Shown piece by piece: positions 8,815 through 17,016 of a stretch of DNA of 64,000 bases. The translations under genes were made by a program, and so were the position numbers. The stretch lies in the NCBI RefSeq assembly GCF_024979295.1, contig NZ_JANLCJ010000011.1, positions 1 through 64,000 on the forward strand, given 5' to 3'. Origin of the DNA: Herbiconiux daphne (lineage in GTDB: Bacteria > Actinomycetota > Actinomycetes > Actinomycetales > Microbacteriaceae). How positions within the stretch are numbered: position 1 is the first letter of the stretch; each line of letters opens with the position of its first letter. The notes beneath the pieces are model-generated. The model had not been told where the DNA came from. It did not search any database and was given only the letters and a program-made list of their open reading frames with translations.

Positions 8815-10032
8815 GTGACGTCGTTGCTGGCCGTCGTGCTCGTGCCGTTGCTCGCCGTGGTGGCTCCCATCGTCGCCGCCGCGGTGGGCCGGGTGGCCAA
8901 GGTGCCGCTCGTGGTGTTCGAGATCCTGCTGGGTCTGATCGTGGGGCCCAGCCTGCTCGGCTGGGTGCCCGAGAGCGACTTCACGAGCCTGCTGGCGAAC
9001 TTCGGTCTCGCGATGCTGTTCTTCATGGCCGGGAACGAGATCGATTTCGCCGCCATCCGGGGCCGCCCGCTCGCCCGCGCGGGCCTCGGCTGGCTGATCT
9101 CGCTGGCCCTCGGCCTCGTGATCGGCATCGTGCTCGCCCCCTCGATCGAGGCGGGGGTGTTCATCGGCATCGCACTGACGTCGACCGCTCTCGGCACGAT
9201 CATGCCGATGCTGCGGGATGCCGGCGAGATGTCGACCCCGTTCGGCCGCGCCGTGACCGCGGTGGGCGCCGTGGGCGAGTTCGGGCCGCTGGTGGCGATC
9301 TCGCTGTTCCTCAGCGGCCGGAGTCCGCTCGTGGCGGCTCTCGTGCTGGTGGGGTTCGCGCTGGTCGCGGGTCTCGGCATCTGGCTCGCGTCGCGAGGGC
9401 CCAACACCCGGCTGCACGCGATCGTGACCGCGACGCTGCACACGAGCGGGCAGTTCGCGGTGCGGCTCGTGCTGCTCATCGTGGCGGCGCTGGTGTGCCT
9501 CAGCATCGCCCTGGGACTCGACATGCTGCTCGGGGCGTTCGCGGCCGGCATCCTGTATCGCGTGCTGCTGTCGGGGGCCTCGAAGCCCGACATGGAGTTC
9601 ATCGAGTCGAAGCTCGAGGCGGTGGCGTTCGGGTTTCTGGTGCCGGTGTTCTTCATCTACACGGGCGTGACCTTCGACCTCACCTCGCTCATCACGCAGC
9701 CCAACGCGCTTCTGCTGCTACCGGTGTTCTTCGTGCTGCTGCTCGTGGTGCGGGGGCTGCCCGGCCTGCTCGCCGCGCCCGTGGGGGCGTCGCGCAACGA
9801 TCGGGCGGCCGTGGCGCTGTTCAGCGCGACCGGGCTGCCGATCATCGTGGCCGTGACCGACATCGGTCTCGACCAGGGCATTCTGCAACCGGGCACGGCG
9901 TCGGCGCTGGTGGGGGCGGGGATGCTCTCGGTGCTGGTCTTTCCGCTCGTCGCGCTCGGTCGACGGCGGCGCTCGCTGAACGGGCAGCGGCGGTCGCCCG
10001 ACGAGAGCGTGCACGTTCCCGTGGAGGGATGA
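8815..10032 (+). CDS. Cation:proton antiporter (CPA2/Kef-type membrane protein)
   Basis: About 405 residues, almost entirely hydrophobic, with roughly 11-13 membrane segments and no cytosolic TrkA domain. The CPA2 pattern is visible: FEILLGLIVGPSLLG, LFFMAGNEIDF, SALGTIMPMLRDAGE and GLPIIVAVTDIG. It probably exchanges Na+ or K+ for protons at the plasma membrane. GTG 8815 was preferred to GTG 8806 because GGGAGG at 8801-8806 is correctly spaced only for 8815. It could be the tail of the prp operon or have its own promoter; nothing ties it to propionate. Confidence 0.85.
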   Translation: MTSLLAVVLVPLLAVVAPIVAAAVGRVAKVPLVVFEILLGLIVGPSLLGWVPESDFTSLLANFGLAMLFFMAGNEIDFAAIRGRPLARAGLGWLISLALGLVIGIVLAPSIEAGVFIGIALTSTALGTIMPMLRDAGEMSTPFGRAVTAVGAVGEFGPLVAISLFLSGRSPLVAALVLVGFALVAGLGIWLASRGPNTRLHAIVTATLHTSGQFAVRLVLLIVAALVCLSIALGLDMLLGAFAAGILYRVLLSGASKPDMEFIESKLEAVAFGFLVPVFFIYTGVTFDLTSLITQPNALLLLPVFFVLLLVVRGLPGLLAAPVGASRNDRAAVALFSATGLPIIVAVTDIGLDQGILQPGTASALVGAGMLSVLVFPLVALGRRRRSLNGQRRSPDESVHVPVEG

Positions 10033-10035
10033 CGC

Positions 10036-10710
10036 TCAGAGCGGGTCGAGCAGATCCGGCACCTGCATGCCTTGAAGCAGGTGGGCCTCCCACGCGCGGA
10101 TGGCCGGAAGCGGATCGCCGGAGTCGATCGCCGTGCGCAGCGCATCGCGGAGGGCGGTGTGCCGCTCGACGAGAACGCTGCTCGACCCGGTTTGCTCCAG
10201 GTCGCCGGCGAGGAGCACGAGGCGGATCTGGTCGGTGAGGTCGGCGTAGCGGGCGTTCAGGCGCGGCATGCCGGCGAGCGCCACCACGGCGGCATGGAAC
10301 GCGGCATCGGCCGCCGCGATCTCAAGCGCCGTGGTGCCCGGGCTGCCGAGTCGCTCGAGCGCGGCGTCGAGCGGGTCGAGCGCGACCTTGTGCTGCACGA
10401 TGGTGCGCACCGCGACGATCTCGTCGGCGAGCCGCAGGGTGGCGAGCTCAGGGATGTCGGCGGCGGCGAGATCGGAGATGCGGTACGAGCGATTCGCCGA
10501 CTTCTCGACGAGACCGGACTGCTCGAGCAGACGCAGCGCCTCCCGAACCGGGGAACGGCTGATTCCCATCTGTTCCGCGAGCACCGAGTCGCGAAGGGGT
10601 GAACCGGCCGCAAGATCGCCGTTGAGGATGCCGACCCGGATCTGCCGGAACGCCTCGTCGACCAAAGACGCCGATCGGATGACCTGGAAGCCCGTAGTCG
10701 AGGAAGTCAC
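10036..10710 (-). CDS. GntR family (FCD-type) transcriptional regulator
   Basis: 224 residues: winged helix (about 12-80) with MGISRSPVREALRLLEQSG, then a helical effector domain with conserved Asp/His positions (LRLADEIVAVRTIV, FHAAVVALAG, HTALRDAL). GTG 10710 was chosen because residues upstream belong to the operator region. It is divergent from the MFS/aldolase/dehydrogenase operon, with a perfect inverted repeat between them. It is therefore the probable repressor of that operon and of itself. Confidence 0.88.
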   Translation of the reverse strand: MTSSTTGFQVIRSASLVDEAFRQIRVGILNGDLAAGSPLRDSVLAEQMGISRSPVREALRLLEQSGLVEKSANRSYRISDLAAADIPELATLRLADEIVAVRTIVQHKVALDPLDAALERLGSPGTTALEIAAADAAFHAAVVALAGMPRLNARYADLTDQIRLVLLAGDLEQTGSSSVLVERHTALRDALRTAIDSGDPLPAIRAWEAHLLQGMQVPDLLDPL

Positions 10711-10730
10711 GTCCCCATCGTACTTGATCG

Positions 10731-10755
10731 CATTCTGTCGACAATCGACAGAATG
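10731..10755. promoter_or_regulatory. Inverted-repeat operator for the divergent GntR regulator
   Basis: CATTCTGTCGA, a 3-base spacer, then TCGACAGAATG: perfect 11-bp arms in the promoter region shared by the gntR gene and the MFS operon. No other dyad of this quality is in the gap. Confidence 0.75.
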
Positions 10756-10825
10756 CAGAATTGCTGATAGCCTCCTCGCAGATCCGCTCCACAACGGAAA
10801 AGATGATCAGAGCAAAGGAGCTCCC

Positions 10826-12223
10826 GTGTCCACGTCGTCAGAACAGATCCCGCTCGAGGAGCGCCGACAGCCCTCCGGGCCTACCCGGCAGCAATCCATC
10901 CGCACCTCACTCGCCGGCGGAATCGGCACCGTGATCGAGTGGTACGACTACGGGCTCTACGGCCTCGTGGCCGGCTTGGTGATCGCTCCGGTCTTCTTTC
11001 CGCAGGCGACCGGATTCACCGGAGTTCTCGCCGCCTTCGCCACCTTCGCGGTCGGATTCATCGCCCGGCCCATCGGCGGCATCGTTCTCGGGGCGCTCGG
11101 CGACCGGATCGGCCGGCGCCCGGTGCTCATCTTGTCGATCCTGATGATCGGAGTCTCGACGACCTTGATGGGGCTCATCCCCGGGTTCGCCACCATCGGG
11201 GTCTGGGCACCGGCACTTCTGGTGCTGCTGCGGCTCACCCAGGGCTTCGGGGCAGGCGCCGAACTGGCCGGGGCGATCACCATCATGAACGAGAGCGCAA
11301 CCCACAAGCGCAAGGGGTTCTTCTCATCGATCGCCATGAGTGCGGGAATGGGGGGCACGTTGCTCGCGTCGATCCTGTTCGCCGTCATCAGCTCATCGCT
11401 CGCCCCCGAGACGTTCGTCGAGTGGGGCTGGCGCGTGCCGTTCCTGCTCAGCGCCGTGCTCACGGTGATCGGACTGCTGCTGCGGCGGAAGATGGTGGAA
11501 TCACCCGAGTTCGAACGGGTGCAGGCCGAGCGCGCGGCCGGGCAACTGCCGCCCGCTCGGGCGAACGCCCTCGTCGCCATGGCGCGAGCGTTCCGTGCCA
11601 GCCCGCGCAACTTCGTGGCCGGGTTCCTGCTGCCCACCGGGCTCAACGCGACCGGATTCGTGGTGCTCTCATTCGGTATCGCCTACATCGTGAATCAGAT
11701 CGGGCTCACCAGCAGCGACGCGTTGTTCGTGAATCTCGCCATCGTGGTCGCGAACATCGTGTTCTGCGCGGCGTTCGGCCTGCTGGCCGACCGCATCGGT
11801 GCCAAGCGAGTGATGTTCATCGGCATCGCCGGCAGCATCCTGTTCGCCTTTCCCTACTTCATGATCCTGCAGACGGGCCAGCTCGCCCTGGTGATGCTGG
11901 CGAGCGTGATCATGACGGTGCTCGGCTGGAGCCCGGGCGCCGCGGGCCACACGGTGCTCATGCCGGCGTTGTTCCGCGCGGAATACCGGTCGTCGGGTCT
12001 GTCGTCGTCGCGGGAGCTGCAGGGCGCCATCATCGCCGGCCCCACTCCGTTCATCGCGACCGCGCTGGTGGCGGCGCTCGGCGGCCAGCCCTGGCTGGTG
12101 GCCTGTCTGATCGTGGTGTCGCAATTGCTGAGTCTGACCGGCATCCTGCTCGGTCGCCCCTTCATCTCGGCCCGGGACCGAGCCGAGACGCCCGCCTACG
12201 CCGGAATCGAGCCGCGATCGTGA
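10826..12223 (+). CDS. MFS transporter, metabolite:H+ symporter (MHS) type
   Basis: 465 residues with 12 predicted membrane segments. Signatures of the shikimate/proline-betaine MHS subfamily are clear: GTVIEWYDYGLYG at the N-terminus, RPIGGIVLGALGDRIGRRPVL after TM2, and LTQGFGAGAELAGA. It probably imports a small organic acid. GTG 10826 has AAGGAG at 10815-10820. It is the first gene of an operon with an HpcH/HpaI aldolase and a hydroxyacid dehydrogenase, so the substrate is likely a (keto-)sugar acid or dicarboxylic acid (inference). Confidence 0.9.
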   Translation: MSTSSEQIPLEERRQPSGPTRQQSIRTSLAGGIGTVIEWYDYGLYGLVAGLVIAPVFFPQATGFTGVLAAFATFAVGFIARPIGGIVLGALGDRIGRRPVLILSILMIGVSTTLMGLIPGFATIGVWAPALLVLLRLTQGFGAGAELAGAITIMNESATHKRKGFFSSIAMSAGMGGTLLASILFAVISSSLAPETFVEWGWRVPFLLSAVLTVIGLLLRRKMVESPEFERVQAERAAGQLPPARANALVAMARAFRASPRNFVAGFLLPTGLNATGFVVLSFGIAYIVNQIGLTSSDALFVNLAIVVANIVFCAAFGLLADRIGAKRVMFIGIAGSILFAFPYFMILQTGQLALVMLASVIMTVLGWSPGAAGHTVLMPALFRAEYRSSGLSSSRELQGAIIAGPTPFIATALVAALGGQPWLVACLIVVSQLLSLTGILLGRPFISARDRAETPAYAGIEPRS

Positions 12224-12287
12224 CCACCGGACACCCGGCCGAGGGGCGCCCGTTCACCGCCTGCCCATCGATACAGAGGAGCCCCCG

Positions 12288-13088
12288 ATGACATTCCACG
12301 AGCTTCGGCACCGCATTCGCCGCGAACCGCTGATCGCGACATCCGTTCTCATTCCTTCGCCGATGGTCGTCGAGTCACTCGGTCGCTCGGAGTTCGATGC
12401 CCTGCTGATCGAGAGCGAGCACACTCCGGTGGGGATAGGCGGAGTGGAAGAGATGATCCGGGCGGCCGACGTGCACCGCAAGCCCGCGATCGTGCGGGTT
12501 CCCGAGGTGGGCGTGCACATCAACCGGGTGCTCGATTGCGGCGCGGCGGGCATCGTCGTTCCGCGCATCGACAGCGCCGCCGAGGCCGCCGAGGTGGTGC
12601 GTCGGGCACGCTACGCACCGGAGGGTGCGCGAGGGGCCGGACCTGGTCGCGGTTCGGGGTACGGCGCCGATCTCGCCGAGCACGTGAGGGCGGCGAACGC
12701 GGCTGTTCTCGTCACGATCCAGGTCGAGACCCGGGCCGGTTTCGAGGGCGTCGACGAGATTCTCGCGACGCCGGGACTCGACGCGGTGGTGATCGGCCCG
12801 TTCGACCTCGCGCTCGCGCTCGGGGTCGAGGTCGGGGGCGGCGAGCACCGGGCGGCGATCGATCACATCTTCCAGGTTGCCGAGAAGAACGGGCTGGCGA
12901 AAGGCGCTTTCAGCTTCACCTCCGACGACACCCGGCGCTACCTCGACGCGGGCGCACGCCTGCTGTTCGTCGGCTCCGATCTCGGGTCGATCACCGCAGG
13001 CGCCGACCAGGCCTGGGCTGACGTCGCGGCCTTGAGGGCACCGCACGACACGCTCGTCGGCAGCGACGGACCGGCGGTGGGTCGATGA
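12288..13088 (+). CDS. HpcH/HpaI aldolase family protein
   Basis: 266 residues forming a TIM barrel of the class II pyruvate aldolases. The metal-site Glu in IQVETRAGFEG and Asp in VIGPFDLALALG are visible, as is the substrate Arg in PAIVRVPEVG and the LIESEHTPVG loop. It most likely cleaves a 4-hydroxy-2-oxoacid to pyruvate plus an aldehyde. GAGGAG precedes the ATG. The stop overlaps the next start (ATGA, 13085-13088). Confidence 0.9.
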   Translation: MTFHELRHRIRREPLIATSVLIPSPMVVESLGRSEFDALLIESEHTPVGIGGVEEMIRAADVHRKPAIVRVPEVGVHINRVLDCGAAGIVVPRIDSAAEAAEVVRRARYAPEGARGAGPGRGSGYGADLAEHVRAANAAVLVTIQVETRAGFEGVDEILATPGLDAVVIGPFDLALALGVEVGGGEHRAAIDHIFQVAEKNGLAKGAFSFTSDDTRRYLDAGARLLFVGSDLGSITAGADQAWADVAALRAPHDTLVGSDGPAVGR

Positions 13089-14104
13089 CCGGCCGCGGCT
13101 CGACGGGTGGCCGTGGCTCGATGAAGGTGGTGCTGACGTCGACCGCCGTGCCGATCGGCGAGAGTGACCTGGACGCATACCGGGGTCTCGACGTGGCGGT
13201 GAGTGCTGTCGACGGAACCGATCCGGATGCGTTGCGGCGGGAGACCGCCGACGCGGACGCCCTGATCGTGCTCGCTGAGCACATTTCGCGCGGAGTGATC
13301 GAGAACCTCCGCCGGTGCCGATCGATCACACGCCTCGGCGTGGGGGTGGACACCGTCGACATCGGCGCTGCCACCGAGCGCGGCATCTGGGTGACCAACG
13401 TTCCCGATGCGAACTATCGCGAGGTCGCGACCCACGCGGTGGCGATGGCCCTCGGACTCGCCCGACGATTGGTGGAATTCGACCGAGCGATCGACGCCGA
13501 CGGCTGGGCGAGCACGTTCGCGATCGGCGCCGGAATGCGGCGCGCGGACGATCAGACGTTCGGGCTGCTCGGTCTCGGCCGGATAGGCCGCCGAGTGGCT
13601 GAGATCGCGGCCGCGATCGGTTACCGGGTGGTGGCGTTCGACCCCGGTCTGCCGAGCGGCGCGATCGAAGAGGCGGGAGTGGAGAGCGTCGGGTTCGACG
13701 AGCTGGTGGAGGTGTCCGACATCCTGTCACTGCACGTTCCGCTCACCGGCGACACGCAGAACATCATCGACCGTCCGGTGCTGGAGCGCATGCCCAGCGG
13801 TTCGATCTTGATCAACGTATCGCGAGGCGGCCTCGTCGATGAACGGGCGCTGGCTGACGCGATCATTCGCGGTCACCTGGCGGGTGCAGGGCTTGATGCC
13901 TTCGCGCACGAGCCGCTGGAGCTCGGCAGCCCGCTGCGAGGGCTCGACCGGGTGTTGCTCAGCCCGCACGCCGCGCATTTCAGCCAGGAGTCGTGGCAGG
14001 AGACCCGCCGAAAGGCCCATGAAGAGGCGGCCCGCGTGCTGCGCGGAGAGCGGCCTCGATATGCGGTGAACGACCCTTCCGCCATCCGGGCGGCGGCCGG
14101 CTGA
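13085..14104 (+). CDS. D-isomer-specific 2-hydroxyacid dehydrogenase
   Basis: 339 residues, NAD-dependent. The Rossmann motif is GLGRIGRRVAEIA. The catalytic triad of the family is seen as Arg in NVSRGGLVDE, Glu in FAHEPLELG and His in LSPHAAHFS. The first 12 residues are Gly/Ser/Arg rich and may be an overlap-derived extension; an internal ATG at 13121 would give a product starting MKVVLTSTAV. It probably interconverts the 2-keto acid released or used by the aldolase upstream. It could be a phosphoglycerate dehydrogenase paralogue, but the context favours a catabolic role. Confidence 0.88.
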   Translation: MTGRGSTGGRGSMKVVLTSTAVPIGESDLDAYRGLDVAVSAVDGTDPDALRRETADADALIVLAEHISRGVIENLRRCRSITRLGVGVDTVDIGAATERGIWVTNVPDANYREVATHAVAMALGLARRLVEFDRAIDADGWASTFAIGAGMRRADDQTFGLLGLGRIGRRVAEIAAAIGYRVVAFDPGLPSGAIEEAGVESVGFDELVEVSDILSLHVPLTGDTQNIIDRPVLERMPSGSILINVSRGGLVDERALADAIIRGHLAGAGLDAFAHEPLELGSPLRGLDRVLLSPHAAHFSQESWQETRRKAHEEAARVLRGERPRYAVNDPSAIRAAAG

Positions 14105-14223
14105 CATCGGACGAGTCGGGGCCCTGCCGATCGCCGGAACACGAGCGTAGGGTCGGAGGCACGTCGGCCGCCATCGCGCGCGGGGCCGGCGAGGCACCCC
14201 GTCGTCGGAAAGTCGGTGATCAG

Positions 14224-14370
14224 TTGCAGGTCTGGGTCGTGATGGACGTCACCGAGTGGACGCGTGATGTGATCGGCGTGTTCGCGTCGCGCGATGCCGC
14301 CATCGAGGCGATGGACCGCACGACGTCGTGGGGGTTCAGCATCGAGGAGTGGACGCTCGAGGGGGTGTGA
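14224..14370 (+). CDS. Small hypothetical protein (48 aa)
   Basis: A short frame starting TTG 14224 (or ATG 14242) and ending TGA 14370, with a composition typical of real protein in this genome (VWVVMDVTEWTRDVIGVFAS, then EAMDRTTSWGF). GGAAAG lies about 12 bases upstream. The sequence looks like a beta-alpha-beta mini-domain; no family was recognised. The start is uncertain because the frame is open further upstream. Confidence 0.5.
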   Translation: MQVWVVMDVTEWTRDVIGVFASRDAAIEAMDRTTSWGFSIEEWTLEGV

Positions 14371-14380
14371 AGCCCTCAGC

Positions 14381-14444
14381 GCTGTCGGGCCTCAGTGCTG
14401 CCGGGCCTCAGTGCTGCCGGGCCTCAGTGCTAGCGTGCCTCGGT
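14381..14444. repeat. Four 16-bp tandem repeats at the 3' end of the DUF7882 gene
   Basis: Four consecutive copies of a 16-base unit near GCTGCCGGGCCTCAGT: 14381-14396, 14397-14412 and 14413-14428 (two identical), then a diverged copy at 14429-14444. The last copy overlaps the final codons and stop of the minus-strand gene ending at 14430. Confidence 0.85.
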
Positions 14445-14780
14445 GATGACGTGCCTCTGCGCATCCTGCCCTGAGTGCCCCTCGTCGTGCGGCTCCTGCA
14501 TGAGGCGCAGGTCGCCGTCGTTCGCGGCGCCGACCATGAGCTTCAGCCAGGCCTTGTTGAGCGCGGCCGGGCGGCTGTCGAAGAAATGGAAGTGCACCAT
14601 CGAGGCAGGGCTGATCCAGATGGAGTGCCGCCCGGTGCCGCTGTCGGGGCCGACCTGCCATGAGAACGAGAACGACTCGTTGCGCCGGAGCTTCGTGAAC
14701 ATGGCGAGCTTGACATGGGCGAGGGTGCGGTCGTCCATCTCGATCTCGAGCCCATCGGGGCCGTAGATGAACTTTCCCAC
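14430..14780 (-). CDS. DUF7882-type small conserved protein
   Basis: 116 residues; starts with GTG (MGKFIYGPDG). The pattern IYGPDGLEIEMDDRTLAHVKLAMFTKLRRNESFSFSW is recalled as characteristic of a short actinobacterial family often mis-annotated next to ATP-dependent DNA ligases (DUF7882). A mixed alpha/beta domain spans about 1-95, followed by a polar tail. Function unknown. Its promoter lies in an AT-rich nested inverted repeat (14826-14856). The 3' end runs into a 16-bp tandem repeat. Confidence 0.8.
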   Translation of the reverse strand: MGKFIYGPDGLEIEMDDRTLAHVKLAMFTKLRRNESFSFSWQVGPDSGTGRHSIWISPASMVHFHFFDSRPAALNKAWLKLMVGAANDGDLRLMQEPHDEGHSGQDAQRHVITEAR

Positions 14781-14825
14781 TCGTCACCATCTCTTTCGGG
14801 CCGCGGCGACACGAGGAAGCGCGAA

Positions 14826-14856
14826 GATTTATCTAGACAATCTAGCAAAATAAATC
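14826..14856. promoter_or_regulatory. AT-rich nested inverted repeat, probable promoter/operator
   Basis: An outer dyad GATTTAT (14826-14832) / ATAAATC (14850-14856) encloses an inner perfect dyad CTAGA-CAA-TCTAG (14833-14845). The block is strikingly AT-rich for this genome and lies about 45 bases upstream of the DUF7882 gene, where promoter elements are expected. Confidence 0.6.
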
Positions 14857-14922
14857 GGCACTTCGGAAAGCCTCGATCAATCACCCCATGAACGGATTCG
14901 GCTTAGGCTACGAACAGTTCTC

Positions 14923-15561
14923 ATGGGCAGACGAATCGCGGGCATCCTCCGGTTGATCGTGGGCGTCGGGCTCGCGGTCACCATCGGCGTTCAAATCGGC
15001 GACCGGGTGGCGAACGACGCGTTCGATCCGTGGCAGTACTTCAGCTACTTCACCATCGAGACGAGTCTGTTCAACATCGTGGTGCTGGTGGTGGGCGGCA
15101 TCCTGGCGCTGAGGCTGCCCCGCGACACGGTGCTCTTCACAGCCGTGCGGATGTCGACCCTCACCTATGCGGTGATCACCGCCGCGGTCTACAACCTGCT
15201 GCTGCGCAACATCCCGCCCGTCGGCTACCCCGGGCTGGACTGGCCGAACGAGGTCGTGCACGTGTGGGTGCCGTTGCTGCTCGTGATCGACTGGCTGCTG
15301 GCGCCGGGGCGACCCGCGCTGCCGTGGCGGTCGTTGTGGCTGGTGCCGATCTATCCGGTGGCGTGGGCGGTGTACTCCTTCGCGCGGGCTGCGGCGAGCG
15401 GTGGCAGCATCTATCCCTACCCGTTTCTCGACCCGCGCACGGCGGGCTGGGGAAGCGTGGTCGGGTACATCGTGGGGCTGACCGCCGTGCTGGTCGCCCT
15501 GGGCGCCCTGGCGGTGCTGTACGGGCGGTGGCGTGAGCGCCGAAGGAGGGACGTGGCGTGA
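14923..15561 (+). CDS. Pr6Pr-family integral membrane protein
   Basis: 212 residues with six predicted membrane helices. The family hallmarks are the YFSYFTIETSLFNIVVLVVG segment after TM1, DWPNEVVHVWVPLLLVIDW, and a conserved YPYPFLDP near TM6. The function of the family is not established. It may be transcribed leaderless or nearly so (TAGGCT 11 bases before the ATG). The stop overlaps the start of the next gene (GTGA, 15558-15561). Confidence 0.85.
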   Translation: MGRRIAGILRLIVGVGLAVTIGVQIGDRVANDAFDPWQYFSYFTIETSLFNIVVLVVGGILALRLPRDTVLFTAVRMSTLTYAVITAAVYNLLLRNIPPVGYPGLDWPNEVVHVWVPLLLVIDWLLAPGRPALPWRSLWLVPIYPVAWAVYSFARAAASGGSIYPYPFLDPRTAGWGSVVGYIVGLTAVLVALGALAVLYGRWRERRRRDVA

Positions 15562-16127
15562 GCACCTGGCGGTTCTTTCCGCCCAAGAAGCCCCCGAGAC
15601 TTCCTCCGAAAGGCGAGAAGTGGAGTGGGTTACTGCGGCCGGCCACGCTGGTGACCGCGGCGGCCGTCGCCGCGCTGATCGTGGCGGTCGGCATCGGGGT
15701 GACGGTGTCGAGGCCGAGCGCGCCGACCACGCTCGAGGGCGTCACGGCCGAGGTGGTCGGCGAGGCCGACACGCTGACGACACTGCTCGGCGACCCGGTG
15801 GAGCCGCCGAGCGACTCCACGAGCGTGTCACCGTGCCCCGACGGCGGTGCCGGAGAGCAGTTCACCCTCGAGCGCACCGTGCTGCTGCCGGCCACGGCGC
15901 GGCCGGCGGAGGTGATCGACATCGTGAAGGCTGCCTACGAGGCCCGCGAGTGGAACGTCAGCGTGTCGCCGCGCGGGGCCGACGGGGGCGTGCAGGCGCA
16001 GGTGGTGGGGAAGAACCTGATTCCGATCACGATCGTGGTGCAGCCCTCGGCCGACGCCGGGGCGTCGACGGCGGGGGAGGGCGTCGAGGCGACCATCACG
16101 AGTTCGTCGCGGTGCACGGCGCCGTGA
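15558..16127 (+). CDS. Single-pass membrane-anchored hypothetical protein
   Basis: 189 residues: a short basic, proline-rich cytosolic N-terminus (FFPPKKPPRLPPKGEKW), one membrane segment (about 31-50), then an extracytoplasmic domain of about 135 residues with two Cys (in SVSPCPDGG and SSSRCTAP) that could form a disulfide. No family recognised. It is translationally coupled to the Pr6Pr gene, which suggests the two act at the membrane together (inference). Confidence 0.75.
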   Translation: MSTWRFFPPKKPPRLPPKGEKWSGLLRPATLVTAAAVAALIVAVGIGVTVSRPSAPTTLEGVTAEVVGEADTLTTLLGDPVEPPSDSTSVSPCPDGGAGEQFTLERTVLLPATARPAEVIDIVKAAYEAREWNVSVSPRGADGGVQAQVVGKNLIPITIVVQPSADAGASTAGEGVEATITSSSRCTAP

Positions 16128-16155
16128 ACGGGTGCGGCAGGCTGGGTCGTTCGGC

Positions 16156-17016
16156 TCAGCGGCGCCAGCGGTAGGGCGTCGTGGTCGACACCTTCAGCAG
16201 CCCCGACCGCTCGAGAATCGGCCGCGAGAACTCGGTCGAATCACTGTGGATGAGGGTCTTGCCCCGCTCGAGCGCCGATCTCGCCCGAGCCGCGGTGAGC
16301 GCCCGGTAGATGCCCTGACCACGCCACGCCGGCCGGGTCGCGCCGCCCCAGATGCCCGCGAAGTCGGTGCCGGCGACCGGTTCGAGGCGACCGGCGCTGA
16401 CGATCTCGCGGCCCGACTCGGCCACCCACAACTCCATGCCGTCATCCAGCGCGAGCCGCCGCAGCAGCGCGTTCGCCATCTCGTCGGAGGGCTCGTCGCC
16501 GAACACCTCGTCTTGCATCGCGCTCATGGCGCGCACGTCGTGCTCGGCCGTGACCCGGCGCAGGCGCACCCCGTCAGGGAGCGCGACGTCGACCGCGAGC
16601 GCCGCGGCCTCGCCGATCATGATCGACTCGGTCTCGTCGGGCGCGAACCCCGCGGCGACGAGGGCGTCGTGCAGCCCCGGCGCGCGGTCGTGACCGCGGG
16701 TCTTCCACTCGACCCGGGTGATGGCCGGGTCGGCGCGGTAGTGGGCGAGCGCGGCCGCGACCAGACCGGCGACGTCGGCGGTGGCTGCGGCCTCGTCGGC
16801 GGGCGCGGGGGCTGCGGCGTCAGTGGCCTGACTGGCGGCTGCGGCCTCCCCCAGGTCGCGATAGGTGACGAACCCCCGCCCGCCCGCGAACGTCACCAGC
16901 CGCAGCGGGCCGAGACGGGTCACGGCGATGGCGCTCGGGGTCTCGGCATCCGTTCGCAGCTGCGCGTCGTAGGCCGCGAGCAGCCGGCCGGCCTCGTTCG
17001 GACCCTCGCCGCTCAC
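16156..17016 (-). CDS. GNAT family N-acetyltransferase
   Basis: 286 residues. The acetyl-CoA-binding segment is near the C-terminus: TRPAWRGQGIYRALTAARARSA (about 225-246), preceded by the beta strands of motif D (VSAGRLEPV). The N-terminal 150 residues are less conserved and may be a degenerate GNAT half. Substrate unknown. Its start overlaps the stop of the mini-LysR gene upstream (17013-17016), so the two form an operon. Confidence 0.85.
   Translation of the reverse strand: MSGEGPNEAGRLLAAYDAQLRTDAETPSAIAVTRLGPLRLVTFAGGRGFVTYRDLGEAAAASQATDAAAPAPADEAAATADVAGLVAAALAHYRADPAITRVEWKTRGHDRAPGLHDALVAAGFAPDETESIMIGEAAALAVDVALPDGVRLRRVTAEHDVRAMSAMQDEVFGDEPSDEMANALLRRLALDDGMELWVAESGREIVSAGRLEPVAGTDFAGIWGGATRPAWRGQGIYRALTAARARSALERGKTLIHSDSTEFSRPILERSGLLKVSTTTPYRWRR

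Noticed and set aside
10268..10825. N-terminal extension of the MFS transporter frame
   Set aside because: The extra residues are antisense to the GntR gene and cross its operator; GTG 10826 has a proper ribosome site.
14381..14444. Tandem repeats considered as a CRISPR array
   Set aside because: Units are directly adjacent without spacers and there are no cas genes.
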